Shown here: positions 14,142 through 23,265 of the stretch, in pieces
Layout of the letters: each line of letters opens with the position of its first letter
Position numbering within the stretch: position 1 is the first letter of the stretch
Source of the DNA: Halopseudomonas sabulinigri
Lineage (GTDB): Bacteria; Pseudomonadota; Gammaproteobacteria; Pseudomonadales; Pseudomonadaceae
Direction of reading: 5' to 3'
DNA: 47,678 nt
Assembly: GCA_011053055.1 (NCBI GenBank)
Contig: DRHT01000063.1
Coordinates: forward strand, 1 to 47,678
Notes under the pieces: model-generated
What the model was told of the DNA's origin: nothing
The model's database searches: none
The model's input: only the letters and a program-made list of their open reading frames with translations
Made by a program: the position numbers and the translations under genes

Positions 14142-14784
14142 TAGGTCTGATACCTGTGCCATGCCACAAAGGCTCCAAGTGTTGATTTGCAACGTGCAAC
14201 ACTCACGCCATATCTGTTTCGCTCATTTTCGCTTTCGCCTATAGGCGAGCCAAGGGGGCATGCTTGCCCATGCCCCCTTAGCGATCCCCCAGGGCACCCA
14301 GCTGCGCGGCCCTTCGGGTTCGCTGCGTTGCTCGATCTACCGGGGATACTCGCAAACTCGCTTCGCTCAGACACCGCGAGCATCTTTTTCCCGGCAGCCC
14401 TGCGCTACTCGCCCGCTCAGATGGGGACTAGTAGGCCGTGCAATCACCGATTTTGGTGTCCAAACTTTGACCAAACAACCACAACTGAAAGCCACGCCGA
14501 TGCGTTGCAGTTCACCCCCCTTCCAAGCTGCCGAGTAACGCAGGGGTTGAGCGATTAAGCCGAGGACTGTTTGAGCGAAGCGAGTTCCGCAGGCGCGCTC
14601 AGCACCGAGTAACGCAGGGAAGCCGCAGGCCAGCTTGGTCGGGGTGGCCTTTCTTTTGGTTACTTTTCTTTGGCCATACAAAGAAAAGTAACTCGCCGGA
14701 AAAGGCGAAAAGCGTGCGTAATAAAAACCCAAATAATCAACCAGAACTCAGTGCAAAGGACGCCAAACCAAAACGGTAAACCCG
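14142..14784. repeat. Noncoding block resembling dispersed intergenic repeats
   Basis: 643 bases with no credible gene. The right part resembles a repeat I know from many Pseudomonas and Xanthomonas genomes, around the segment GGCCTTTCTTTTGGTTAC. It contains a perfect 14-bp inverted repeat, 14659-14672 against 14679-14692, loop GCCATA. The left part holds GGGGGCATG / CATGCCCCC (14255-14279 region) and several short recurring words such as CGAAGCGAG and AACGCAGGG. Long open frames here on both strands are of the kind usually produced by such repeats and are not supported as genes. Confidence 0.55.
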
Positions 14785-15222
14785 TCAGGTCTCCAACATA
14801 ATGGTCACCGGCCCATCATTCACCAGATGCACCTGCATATCCGCCCCAAACCTCCCAGTCGCAACCGGCTCATGCAACGCCTTTGCCTGCTCCACCAAAT
14901 AATTAAACAGCACTTCCGCCTGCGCCGGCAGCGCTGCAGTCGAGAAACCAGGGCGTAAACCTTTGCGCGTATCAGCAGCCAGCGTGAATTGCGAGACCAA
15001 TAAAAGCCCGCCCTGCACCTGCCGCAACGAATCATTCATGCGCCCATCGGCATCGGTGAAGACCCGGTAGTCGAAGAGCCGCTTAAGCAGTTTGTCGGCG
15101 CTGGCCTCGGTATCCTGCGGTTCGATGCCGACCAAGACCAACAAGCCCTGGTCGATGGCGCCCACCACGTCACCATCAACCTCAACACGCGCCTGACGCA
15201 CCCGCTGCAGCAATCCCTTCAC
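14785..15222 (-). CDS. dtd: D-aminoacyl-tRNA deacylase
   Basis: A 145-residue enzyme that hydrolyses D-aminoacyl-tRNAs so the tRNA is reused. GTG at 15222 gives the family start MKGLLQRVRQARVEVDG and the normal length; the longer frame upstream lies within pip. SQFTLAADTRKGLRPGFS carries the SQxT active-site motif, and HLVNDGPVTIMLET ends with the cross-subunit Gly-Pro/NxGP motif (NDGPVT). It starts one base after the pip stop codon, so the two form an operon, as in other pseudomonads. Confidence 0.95.
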   Translation of the reverse strand: MKGLLQRVRQARVEVDGDVVGAIDQGLLVLVGIEPQDTEASADKLLKRLFDYRVFTDADGRMNDSLRQVQGGLLLVSQFTLAADTRKGLRPGFSTAALPAQAEVLFNYLVEQAKALHEPVATGRFGADMQVHLVNDGPVTIMLET

Positions 15223-15223
15223 C

Positions 15224-16195
15224 TCATTCGGCCTGCGGTGCCAAATCCAGTAAACGCTTGGCCATATCGCCTGTGGCGCGTACCAGCGCGTCGGCAATGC
15301 CAGGCTCGGAGGCGGCATGGCCGGCGTCGCGAATAATATTTAGTTCACTGTTCGGCCACGCCTGGCTTAGTGCGTAAGCGTTATCCAATGGGCAGACCAT
15401 GTCATAACGGCCGTGCACTATGATGCCGGGGATGTGCTCAATGAGCGGCATATTCTTGAGTAACTGATCGGGCTCAAGGAAGGTCTTGTTGGTGAAGTAG
15501 TGACACTCGATACGCGCGATGGCGTAAGCGCGACGGGCATCGCTGAAACGGTCGATCACTTGTGGGCTTGGGCGCAAGGTTGCGCAGCGGCCTTCCCAAA
15601 TGGACCACGCCTTGGCCGCATGCATGCGGCAGATCTCATCATTCCCGGTTAGCCGACGATAATAGGCGGCCACCATATCGCCGCGCTCCTCTTCCGGAAT
15701 CAAACTCAGGTAGTCTTCCCAAAAGTCTGGGAAGATATGGCTGGCGCCTTCTTGGTAGAACCAACGGATATCCTGATCGCGACACAGGAAAATACCGCGC
15801 AGCACCATTCCCATCACACGGTCTGGGTGCGCCTGCGCGTAAGCCAGCGCCAGTGTTGAACCCCAGGAGCCACCGAACAATACCCACTTCTCAATCCCCA
15901 GATGCTCGCGCAGCACTTCCATGTCCGCGACCAGATCAGCGGTGGTGTTGTTCTGCAGATTCGCGTGCGGTGTGGAGCGGCCACAGCCGCGCTGATCAAA
16001 AGTAATGATGCGGTAGATGGAAGGATCAAAGAAACGGCGACTCAGAGCATCGCACCCGGCACCCGGCCCGCCGTGGATAAACACCACTGGCAAACCATCT
16101 TCCTGGCCACTTTCATCAACGTAGAGAACATGCGGTGGGGTCACTGCCAACTCATGGCGAGCGTAAGGTTTGATCTCCGGATACAACAATTGCAT
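15224..16195 (-). CDS. pip: Prolyl iminopeptidase
   Basis: A 323-residue cytoplasmic alpha/beta-hydrolase that removes N-terminal proline from peptides. HGGPGAG at 41-47 is the oxyanion-side motif, FDQRGCGRS at 66-74 is family-specific, and GGSWGS carries nucleophile Ser110. HGRYDMVCP and DAGHAASEPG hold the acid and the catalytic His near the C-terminus. Length and order are those of bacterial Pip. Followed immediately by dtd. Confidence 0.95.
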   Translation of the reverse strand: MQLLYPEIKPYARHELAVTPPHVLYVDESGQEDGLPVVFIHGGPGAGCDALSRRFFDPSIYRIITFDQRGCGRSTPHANLQNNTTADLVADMEVLREHLGIEKWVLFGGSWGSTLALAYAQAHPDRVMGMVLRGIFLCRDQDIRWFYQEGASHIFPDFWEDYLSLIPEEERGDMVAAYYRRLTGNDEICRMHAAKAWSIWEGRCATLRPSPQVIDRFSDARRAYAIARIECHYFTNKTFLEPDQLLKNMPLIEHIPGIIVHGRYDMVCPLDNAYALSQAWPNSELNIIRDAGHAASEPGIADALVRATGDMAKRLLDLAPQAE

Positions 16196-16324
16196 GATGG
16201 GCTCCTGGCCTGAGCGCCAGCGCGACGGACTCCCTGCACTAGAGCAGTTGTGCCCAATCTTTCGCGCCCGCGCCTCTATCTTGATAAAGCATCACATTAC
16301 TGACCTGCGAGGCTGCTGTCACCT

Positions 16325-16753
16325 GTGCGCACGCTACTTCTTTTGCTCATCACGCTGACCCTCTGTGCCTGCGGCCCTTCCTCCCCGGATGAGCGCCTGA
16401 ATCAGGCCATCAATCAGTTAGAGGACGGCATAGAGTCACGCGACCGAGAGCAAGTCACGTCTCTACTCCACCCTGAATTCAGTGCACAGGATCAGTTCGA
16501 CAATGCCTGGGCAGAACGTAACCTGCGGCTGATGTTCTTGCAGAACCAGCGCATTAGCGTGATTGTCAGCAGCCAGGAGACAACTATTGATCCTGGCTAT
16601 CCCGAGCGCGCCGAAACAACGGCAAGGGCGACACTCACCGGCGCTGAACGCTTCCTACCCAACAGCGCCGGACAGTATGATATTCGCCTGCTTTGGCTTG
16701 ATACCGACGGCGAATGGCTGCTGCGCGATATCGATTGGCAACGGGTTCGCTGA
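16325..16753 (+). CDS. Lipoprotein with NTF2-like fold (probable)
   Basis: A 142-residue protein with GTG start and lipoprotein signal RTLLLLLITLTLCAC, Cys16 lipidated. The mature part SPDERLNQAINQLEDGIESRDREQVTSLLHPEF followed by WLLRDIDWQRVR suggests a nuclear-transport-factor-2-like domain, a small cone-shaped fold used in many periplasmic proteins. No catalytic residues are evident. The next gene starts two bases after its stop. Confidence 0.75.
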   Translation: MRTLLLLLITLTLCACGPSSPDERLNQAINQLEDGIESRDREQVTSLLHPEFSAQDQFDNAWAERNLRLMFLQNQRISVIVSSQETTIDPGYPERAETTARATLTGAERFLPNSAGQYDIRLLWLDTDGEWLLRDIDWQRVR

Positions 16754-16755
16754 CG

Positions 16756-17745
16756 GTGTTCGATGCCGCGCAACTGGCCGCGTTGGCGCGTATCGCGCTG
16801 GGGCATGTAACACGCGAGTATCCGCATATCGAGCCCATGCGCTTGCGGTCGGCGGCAGATTTGTTACCACCGAGCCAGCTGCACCCGGTGTTTTACGGCA
16901 GTTATGACTGGCACTCCTGCGTGCACAGCTACTGGCTGCTGGCACGCATTCAGCGCCTGCAGCCTGAACTAGCCGAATGTGCCCTGATCACCGAGCTGTT
17001 TGATCAACAGCTGACACACGCCAAGCTGGAACAGGAGCGCGCGTTTTTTCAGCGCCCCGGCAACGCCAGCTTCGAGCGGCCTTATGGATGGGCCTGGCTG
17101 CTCAAGCTGCAGGCCGAACTGAGTGCGGGCCACGCAGTCTGGGCCAAGGCGCTGCAGCCCCTGGCCGACGATCTAGCACAACGTTTTTGTGACTACCTAC
17201 CACGCCTGAGCGCGCCCATTCGCAGCGGTGCGCACAACAACACAGCATTCGCTCTCTTGCTGGCTCTGGACTATGCCGACGCCTGCGCGCACGAAAAGTT
17301 GCGCGAGCAAATCATCAGTAGCGCGCGTGCGTTCTATTTGCAGGATCAGGACTGCCAAGCGTGGGAGCCAGGCGGCGAGGATTTCCTGTCACCCGCGCTG
17401 CAAGAAGCCGCGTTGATGCAGCGGGTGCTGAGCACCGATGAATTCCAAGAATGGTTTGCCAGATTTCTGCCAAAACTGGCCGAGGGCCAACCCGCCAGCC
17501 TGCTGACCCCAGTTCATAGCCGCGACCGCAGTGACGGCAAACTGGCGCACCTGGATGGGCTCAATCTGAGCCGTGCATGGTGTTTAGAAGCCCTGGCCGC
17601 CACGCAACCAGCAGCGCTATGCGAGCGTTTGCTGGTCAGCGCAGAAGCACACCTGCAAACCAGCCTGCCGCACATCGATGGCGATTATATGGGCGAGCAT
17701 TGGCTCGCCACCTTCGCGCTGCTGGCGCTACCAAGCCGCAGTTAA
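16756..17745 (+). CDS. DUF2891 family protein
   Basis: A 329-residue protein. GTG at 16756 directly after the lipoprotein stop gives a natural start (MFDAAQLAALARIALGHV). HPVFYGSYDWHSCVHSYWLLARI, PYGWAWLLKLQAEL, GAHNNTAFALLLALDYA and WEPGGEDFLSPALQEAALM are the conserved blocks of DUF2891, an alpha-helical-barrel-like protein with many His and Trp that may be a hydrolase on sugars. Function not established. Its last four bases overlap the convergent glutamate-synthase-like gene. Confidence 0.88.
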   Translation: MFDAAQLAALARIALGHVTREYPHIEPMRLRSAADLLPPSQLHPVFYGSYDWHSCVHSYWLLARIQRLQPELAECALITELFDQQLTHAKLEQERAFFQRPGNASFERPYGWAWLLKLQAELSAGHAVWAKALQPLADDLAQRFCDYLPRLSAPIRSGAHNNTAFALLLALDYADACAHEKLREQIISSARAFYLQDQDCQAWEPGGEDFLSPALQEAALMQRVLSTDEFQEWFARFLPKLAEGQPASLLTPVHSRDRSDGKLAHLDGLNLSRAWCLEALAATQPAALCERLLVSAEAHLQTSLPHIDGDYMGEHWLATFALLALPSRS

Positions 17746-19388
17746 CGCAGCTTGGTTTCCCTCAACTTGAGTACAAAATCCGGCGCACTAAAACTGTCAG
17801 CCCGCGCCTTCGCCCAATACCTCTGAAACACGTGCAGCTCCGCACGACCGTCCAACAATACCCCGGGTTCCAGAAACTGGAAGAGTTCGCTATAGGGCTG
17901 TACTTCATACTTGGTGACGCGGCGCATGATGTGTTCCGGTCCCAGCTGACGCGGATGGCTCAAGCCGGCTGCCTCCAGTAGGTGCGCCAAGGCCAGCACC
18001 GTGTTGCGCTGGAAGTTGTAAACCCGCTCACTCTTGTCCGCCACATCCAACTTGCCACCTCTACTCGGATCTTGCGTGGCGACACCGCTGGGGCATTTGT
18101 CGTTATGACAACTCAGGCTCTGAATGCAACCCAGCGAAAACATGAAGCCACGCGCGCCGTTGCACCAGTCGGCACCCAGCGCCAGGGTGCGAGCAATATT
18201 AAAGGCACTGGTGACCTTGCCGGCCGCACCGATAGCAATCTTGTCTCGCAGGTTGGCTCCCACCAGCGTGTTGTGTACCAGCAACACGGCATCCGTCATG
18301 GGCATACCCAAGCGGTTGATAAACTCTAACGGCGCGGCGCCCGTACCGCCCTCCCCGCCATCCACCACAATGAAGTCGGGGCGTTCATCGGTTTCCAGCA
18401 TGGCTTTGACCAGGCCAAACCACTCCCACGGATGCCCAATCGCCAACTTGAAACCCACCGGTTTGCCACCCGAGAGTTCGCGCAGTTGCGCGATGAAAGC
18501 CATCAGTTCCAGCGGTGTACTAAACGCTGAATGCGCCGCCGGCGAGATAACATCCTCACCCACTGTGACGCCACGTGCTTCGGCAATCTCTTGAGTTACC
18601 TTTGCCGCTGGCAGTATGCCGCCGTGGCCGGGTTTCGCGCCCTGCGACAGTTTGATCTCGATCATTTTCACCTGATCCAGCTGCGCATTTTTAGCAAAAC
18701 GCTCCGGATCAAAACTGCCATCGGGTTTGCGACAGCCAAAGTAGCCAGAGCCGATCTCCCATACCAAATCGCCACCCGGCTCACGGTGATAGCGAGAGAT
18801 AGAGCCTTCGCCGGTGTCGTGGTAAAAGTCGCCTTTTTTAGCACCGGCGTTGAGCGCCAAAATCGCATTGGCCGAGAGCGAGCCAAAGCTCATCGCCGAG
18901 ATGTTAAACACGCTGACGTCGTAGGGCTTTAGGGTGTTGGAGTGGCCGCCTACGGTAATGCGAAAATTCTTATCCAGTATGTGTACTGGCGCCAGCGAGT
19001 GGTTCATCCACTCATAGCCTTCGGCGTTCATTGGGATCAGTGAGCCGAAAGGTTTTTTGTCGAGAATGTCTTTGGCACGCTGATAAACGATATTGCGTTG
19101 CTCCCGGGAAAACGGCAGCTCATCGGTATCTGACTGAATGAAATATTGGCGCAACTCCGGCCCGATACTTTCGAGAAAATAGCGGAAGTGCGCCATGACC
19201 GGATAGTTGCGACTAATAGTGTGGCGCTTTTGCAGCACATCCCAGGTGCCCATGATCGCCAATGCCGTGAGCGGCAGTGCGGCGAGCAACCACAGCAGGG
19301 AAAAGCAGCTCAATGCGAGGGAGATTAGCGCGCCAAACAGGCACAACAGATAAGGGGCATAACGCAGCGCTGACGCTGGTAATTGCAT
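17742..19388 (-). CDS. FMN-binding glutamate synthase-like protein, membrane anchored
   Basis: A 548-residue protein. Residues ~10-50 are two hydrophobic segments, so it is anchored to the inner membrane. The rest is the FMN/iron-sulfur domain of glutamate synthase: SAMSFGSLS, KPGHGGILPAAKVT, SPAAHSAFSTP, VVDGGEGGTGAAP for FMN, and CIQSLSCHNDKCP giving the Cys pattern of a 3Fe-4S cluster. It lacks the glutaminase domain of GltB. Such stand-alone domains occur widely in pseudomonads; the real reaction is unproven. Convergent with the DUF2891 gene. Confidence 0.88.
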   Translation of the reverse strand: MQLPASALRYAPYLLCLFGALISLALSCFSLLWLLAALPLTALAIMGTWDVLQKRHTISRNYPVMAHFRYFLESIGPELRQYFIQSDTDELPFSREQRNIVYQRAKDILDKKPFGSLIPMNAEGYEWMNHSLAPVHILDKNFRITVGGHSNTLKPYDVSVFNISAMSFGSLSANAILALNAGAKKGDFYHDTGEGSISRYHREPGGDLVWEIGSGYFGCRKPDGSFDPERFAKNAQLDQVKMIEIKLSQGAKPGHGGILPAAKVTQEIAEARGVTVGEDVISPAAHSAFSTPLELMAFIAQLRELSGGKPVGFKLAIGHPWEWFGLVKAMLETDERPDFIVVDGGEGGTGAAPLEFINRLGMPMTDAVLLVHNTLVGANLRDKIAIGAAGKVTSAFNIARTLALGADWCNGARGFMFSLGCIQSLSCHNDKCPSGVATQDPSRGGKLDVADKSERVYNFQRNTVLALAHLLEAAGLSHPRQLGPEHIMRRVTKYEVQPYSELFQFLEPGVLLDGRAELHVFQRYWAKARADSFSAPDFVLKLRETKLR

Positions 19389-19469
19389 ACAGCCATCCTT
19401 TGTCGATACGGCAGGGAGATTTCGTTGGTAGCATAACCTTCCTGCTGCCGCACGACCAAGGCCGCTGGA

Positions 19470-20618
19470 TCAACGCGGGCATTGCCCCGCTATGCACGGC
19501 GACACAAACAACTCACCGCGCCAGGCACCTTTCAATGTGCGGCTAGCCACCCATAGCCACATCAACGCCAGCAGCGTAACCAAACCCACGCCAAGGGCAT
19601 TGAAGAAACCAAGCTGCAAGACGCTGCCCAACTTCAAGGTGGCCAGCGCGTAAACTCCCACAGGGAAAGTGAAACCCCACCAGCCAAGATTGAAGGGCAC
19701 GCCGTGGCGGAAGTAGCGGATGGTGATCAACAGCGCTAACAGCAACCACCAAAGCCCTAGCCCCCACAACAATAAGCCGCCAATCACGCCCAGGCCATGC
19801 GCAACCGTCCCGACCGACTCCAGTCCACGGCTAGCCATCACGCTCTGCGCATCAGCGCCGAGCAACAACAATCCTAGAGCGCCGGTACCGATAGGGCCAA
19901 GTGACAACAGGCTGGATGCCGCCATGTTCTGATGCGGCAGCTTGTGTACTGCCATGCGCAGCAGCAAAATCACCAGAATACTCAACGCCACCGGCACCGA
20001 ATAAGCCCAGAGCACGTAGCTGGCAATTAACACGTGGTAGGCCTGGTCGCCGCTCAGGTAGGGGACCAACAAACCACCACTGGCGGCTGCGACTTCCGCC
20101 GCAACGACGGGCAACAGCCAAACGGCCGTCATCTGATCGATGCTGTGTTCTTGATGGGTGAACATCAGATACGGAATGCTCACGCCGCAGACCAGCGCCA
20201 GTACCACGTCCAGCCACCAGAGATTGAAAGCCAGTGCCACCACCTGCTCGCCCCACAAGGGAACGCCAAAAACCAGCACACCATTGATGATGGTCGCCAG
20301 ACCCATGGGAATGGTGCCGAAAAACATGGATACGGTGGCATGGCCAAATACCTGCTTGGCCTCATGAAAGAAAAATACCCAGCGCGCCGCATACATGAGC
20401 GAGAACAGGCAGAACAAGGCGATGTTAAACAACCACAGTGCTTGTCCCAGCGCTTGCATACCGGGCAAGGGGAGCTGCGGCAAGGCCAGTGCCAGAATAC
20501 CCGTACCCATGGTGACCGCGAACCAGTTCGGTGTGAACTGGCGGATAGCTTCGCGGGGATGCTCCAGCTGCCGCAGCGGACGCAGCCTGAGCAGAGTGCC
20601 AACCGATAAAGAGACCAT
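19470..20618 (-). CDS. TDT family (TehA/SLAC1-like) transporter
   Basis: A 382-residue integral membrane protein with about ten helices. FTPNWFAVTMGTGILALALPQL is the diagnostic first helix of the tellurite-resistance/dicarboxylate transporter family, and AKQVFGHATVSMFFGTIPMGLATI, MTAVWLLPVVAAEVAAASGG and FNLGWWGFTFPVGVYALAT are further family blocks. Members export sulfite, malate or other anions or form anion channels; the substrate cannot be read here. GLGLWWLL and the GWWGFTFPVG region suggest the sulfite-exporter-like branch, but weakly. Confidence 0.88.
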   Translation of the reverse strand: MVSLSVGTLLRLRPLRQLEHPREAIRQFTPNWFAVTMGTGILALALPQLPLPGMQALGQALWLFNIALFCLFSLMYAARWVFFFHEAKQVFGHATVSMFFGTIPMGLATIINGVLVFGVPLWGEQVVALAFNLWWLDVVLALVCGVSIPYLMFTHQEHSIDQMTAVWLLPVVAAEVAAASGGLLVPYLSGDQAYHVLIASYVLWAYSVPVALSILVILLLRMAVHKLPHQNMAASSLLSLGPIGTGALGLLLLGADAQSVMASRGLESVGTVAHGLGVIGGLLLWGLGLWWLLLALLITIRYFRHGVPFNLGWWGFTFPVGVYALATLKLGSVLQLGFFNALGVGLVTLLALMWLWVASRTLKGAWRGELFVSPCIAGQCPR

Positions 20619-20820
20619 TGTGAGACCTGTTATTGCCAGTAAATTCCATTTAATTCTATGGCCTGCGCTATATCGGTATAAGCAACTAATTTAAGTTATG
20701 CATATCGGATTTTCCGATTAAATACCCAGCATCTCTTCTCTTAATGCTTCACTCAGGGATGCAGCAGAACAAGAAAGCGCCCGATGAATACTTTAATTGC
20801 ACTTTACCGAGGTTCAAATG

Positions 20821-20855
20821 CAACAAACCCGCAGCATGGCGGGTTTGTTGTTTTT
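20821..20855. terminator. Bidirectional terminator hairpin
   Basis: CAACAAACCCGC, loop AGCATG, GCGGGTTTGTTG followed by TTTTT. It stands just past the minus-strand NnrU gene and has a T run on the plus strand and A run equivalents on the minus strand. Confidence 0.75.
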
Positions 20856-20871
20856 AACTTACGCGAGTACA

Positions 20872-21453
20872 TCACATGCCCAGTGGCTTCACACCGATCA
20901 GCACACCATGCAGGTACAGGGCAAACGCCGCCCAGGCAATGAGGCCAACTACGACCACAACTGCATCCATTGCTGGTTTGCCCTTGCCGTAGCTGATGCC
21001 CGCCAGCCGGTCGCGCTTGCGTGACACCACAAAGAGCGCAACGGCCCAAGCCAGAAAGCCGCCGAACAGCAGCAAATCAGCCAGGCTACCGTTGGCAATC
21101 AGGTGCGCCAGCGCCCAAAACTTCACCCCGAGCAGCATCGGATGACCGACCTTTGCCTTGATGCAAGAGCCGGGAATGTAGGTCGCAACCAGCAAGATGA
21201 ACGCGGGAATGGTCAGCAGCGCGGCCAGGTGACGAGTCCAGACAGGTGAAATCCACAGCCAGGTGGGATCCAACCGCGCTTGCCCGTAGCCGTAGATGAT
21301 AAGTACAAAGCCAATGATGGAAACCAGCGCATAGAGGCCTTTCCAGGTCATCAGACCCTTGGCGGCAATGTGCTTGGCACGCCACTCAGGAGCGAAAAGG
21401 CGCGTGGAGTGCACGCCGAGAAACAGGATCAGGCCGAGGATCAGCAACAACAT
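20872..21453 (-). CDS. NnrU-like membrane protein
   Basis: A 193-residue protein with about six helices. LILGLILFLGVHSTRLFAPEWR at the N-terminus and GLYALVSIIGFVLIIYGYGQAR, then HLAALLTIPAFILLVATYIPG and KVGHPMLLGVKFWALAHLIANGSLADLLLFGGFLAWA are the blocks of the NnrU family. NnrU is linked to nitric oxide and nitrite metabolism in denitrifiers and resembles methyltransferase-type membrane proteins, but no denitrification genes are nearby. AAGGA precedes the ATG. Confidence 0.88.
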   Translation of the reverse strand: MLLLILGLILFLGVHSTRLFAPEWRAKHIAAKGLMTWKGLYALVSIIGFVLIIYGYGQARLDPTWLWISPVWTRHLAALLTIPAFILLVATYIPGSCIKAKVGHPMLLGVKFWALAHLIANGSLADLLLFGGFLAWAVALFVVSRKRDRLAGISYGKGKPAMDAVVVVVGLIAWAAFALYLHGVLIGVKPLGM

Positions 21454-21551
21454 GCGAGTGTCCTTTTACGGGTTAAATCACGGAATGGCAGCGGTATGTT
21501 CCGCCGTCCAGAGCAGCCACGCAGGTAAGCATGGCCAAGGAGGACAATGCA

Positions 21552-21589
21552 CCAGCACGCGGTCACAGGCAACTGTGGCCGCGTGCTGG
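21552..21589. terminator. Strong 17-bp hairpin with GCAA loop
   Basis: CCAGCACGCGGTCACAG pairs with CTGTGGCCGCGTGCTGG with one wobble pair, loop GCAA. It lies between the META lipoprotein gene and the nnrU-like gene, both on the minus strand. No T run follows on the minus strand, so it may stop, protect or separate transcripts. Confidence 0.5.
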
Positions 21590-21607
21590 GCTGTATCGCT
21601 ATGTTGC

Positions 21608-22294
21608 TTACTGCAAGCGTGCGGTCAGTGAGTCGCCCGTTTCAGTCTTGAGCACCAATGCGCCTGTATCGCTTACTTTAAACTCGCTGACGTTTTCCAA
21701 CGCTTTTAGAAAGTTCGATTCCTGCTCGCCAAGCCCCGGAATGCAGGCTTTGCGAGTGGAAACCAGCTGGCTGACCGTCAGGCTGCTGCCGGCCACCGTG
21801 TAGGCACCGGTGTAGTTGTTGCACGAGGCGATGCCTGACACGCGACCATCGTTGCCAAAGTTGAGTGTCACCCGCGAGCGATCAACGATGCCGCCATTAT
21901 TGATGTCTTCAACTACCCACTCGCCGGCCTGCAGCAGCAGTGCTCCCGCCGGTTCACATTCGGGATAGGACTGACCTTTGATCACAAGCATCCCCTTGTC
22001 ACCTTTTAACCAGTAACTGGTTGCGCTGTCACCCGGCACTTCGTACTTGGCACCGGAACCTGAACGCACGCGTTCGAGCAGATACTTATCGCTGCCCGCC
22101 TCGAGTGTGAGCTGATCCGCATTGAAGGTGGTGCGCACCGGTAGCGAACCGCAACTCAGAATCGCCACCCCACTGTCCGCTTCCAGTTGCGGCGGCGCGG
22201 GCGCATCACCTGACGGACGCTGCGACGTTGCGCAGGCGGACAACAAAACCAGCGAGCCCAACATTGCGGCTGTTAAGGGTTGGCGAAAAGTCAT
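21608..22294 (-). CDS. META domain lipoprotein
   Basis: A 228-residue outer-membrane or periplasmic lipoprotein. ATG at 22294 follows AAGGAG; the signal peptide ends LLSAC with Cys21. The mature protein has two parts: a beta-rich region with two Cys (ILSCGSLPVRTTF, SYPECEPAGAL) akin to membrane-bound lysozyme-inhibitor-type domains (MliC-like), and a C-terminal META domain (WVVEDINNGGIVDRSRVTLNFG, GIASCNNYTGAY, STRKACIPGLGEQESNFLKAL). The META half resembles HslJ. Both halves occur together in other gammaproteobacterial lipoproteins. Role is probably envelope stress or lysozyme resistance; that is inference. Confidence 0.85.
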   Translation of the reverse strand: MTFRQPLTAAMLGSLVLLSACATSQRPSGDAPAPPQLEADSGVAILSCGSLPVRTTFNADQLTLEAGSDKYLLERVRSGSGAKYEVPGDSATSYWLKGDKGMLVIKGQSYPECEPAGALLLQAGEWVVEDINNGGIVDRSRVTLNFGNDGRVSGIASCNNYTGAYTVAGSSLTVSQLVSTRKACIPGLGEQESNFLKALENVSEFKVSDTGALVLKTETGDSLTARLQ

Positions 22295-22362
22295 CAAACA
22301 TCTCCTTTGTAGGTAAACATACTCAGCCATCAGGATAGCCGCTTCGGGCCTAGGCTGCTGTT

Positions 22363-23169
22363 TCAATGGGGTGATTCAGGGCAGTTAATTAGCCCCTCAA
22401 GATAAAGCACAGCGTGACCACTAATCTGCACATGGTCGTCATGCACAACACAATCCAGTCGGCCGCCGCGGCTCGAAGCCTGGATCGCCAGCAATTCGGC
22501 TTTGCCCAATTGTGCGGACCAATAGGGTGCCAACCCGGCATGAATCGAACCGGTCACCATATCTTCCAGGCCACCATTAGCCGGCCAAAAATAACGCGAG
22601 ACGAAATCTGACTGGCTACCAGGCGCGGTAACCACCACATCTCGCGGCGCCAGCAGTTTCAACTGCGCCGGATCTTGCTGCACCTGCAGCACGCTTTGCT
22701 CATCGTCGTAGACTGCAAACCAGGCTTGCCGATTAGCCAGGACCCTTAGTGGCGTTAATGAGAGCCCAGACAACAGCGCCGCGGGCACTTCCTCAACGGG
22801 TGCAGGGTCAAGCCGTGGGAAGCGCATGCTGATGCGCCCGTCCAACTCACGACTGACCTGGAGGTCACCCACCGCATCTGCGCTGAAAGTAATCTCCGCC
22901 AGCTCGGGTTGCAGACGAAATAGTATAAAGGCGCTGGCAAGCGTGGCATGACCGCAAAAATCGATCTCGGTGAGGGGCGAAAACCAGCGTATGGCGTAAC
23001 GCCCATCATCACCTTGCACCAGGAAGGCTGTTTCCGACTGGTTGTTCTCAGCAGCAATCGACTGCATAACCTCAGCACCAAGCCATTGCTGCAGGGGCAC
23101 CACCGCAGCGGGATTGCCCTTGAACAGGGTGTTGGTGAAAGCATCGACCTGATAGATAGACAGTTGCAT
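22363..23169 (-). CDS. PhzF family isomerase/epimerase-like protein
   Basis: A 268-residue protein of the PhzF/diaminopimelate-epimerase fold. AAGGAA lies ahead of ATG 23169, and MQLSIYQVDAFTNTLFKGNPAAVV is the family start. The SETAF motif holds catalytic Glu46; WFSPLTEIDFCGHATLASAF and the late GSIHAGLAPYW complete the signature (the latter usually has Cys/Ser in place of Ala). PhzF itself acts in phenazine synthesis, but no phenazine genes are near and most homologues have unknown substrates. It is followed 68 bp downstream by the META lipoprotein gene. Confidence 0.88.
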   Translation of the reverse strand: MQLSIYQVDAFTNTLFKGNPAAVVPLQQWLGAEVMQSIAAENNQSETAFLVQGDDGRYAIRWFSPLTEIDFCGHATLASAFILFRLQPELAEITFSADAVGDLQVSRELDGRISMRFPRLDPAPVEEVPAALLSGLSLTPLRVLANRQAWFAVYDDEQSVLQVQQDPAQLKLLAPRDVVVTAPGSQSDFVSRYFWPANGGLEDMVTGSIHAGLAPYWSAQLGKAELLAIQASSRGGRLDCVVHDDHVQISGHAVLYLEGLINCPESPH

Positions 23170-23265
23170 GACCCGTTCCTTCGAGATAAAAATCCAGCCT
23201 AGCGCAATTGCCAAAGGGGCTTGCAGTACACTTTACTTCGCACTAAGCACAACAGTCGGTGGTAG

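Noticed and set aside
14187..14732. Open frames on both strands within the repeat-like block (123, 92 and 121 codons)
   Set aside because: Low-complexity translations of a dispersed-repeat-like sequence, overlapping on both strands, without ribosome sites.
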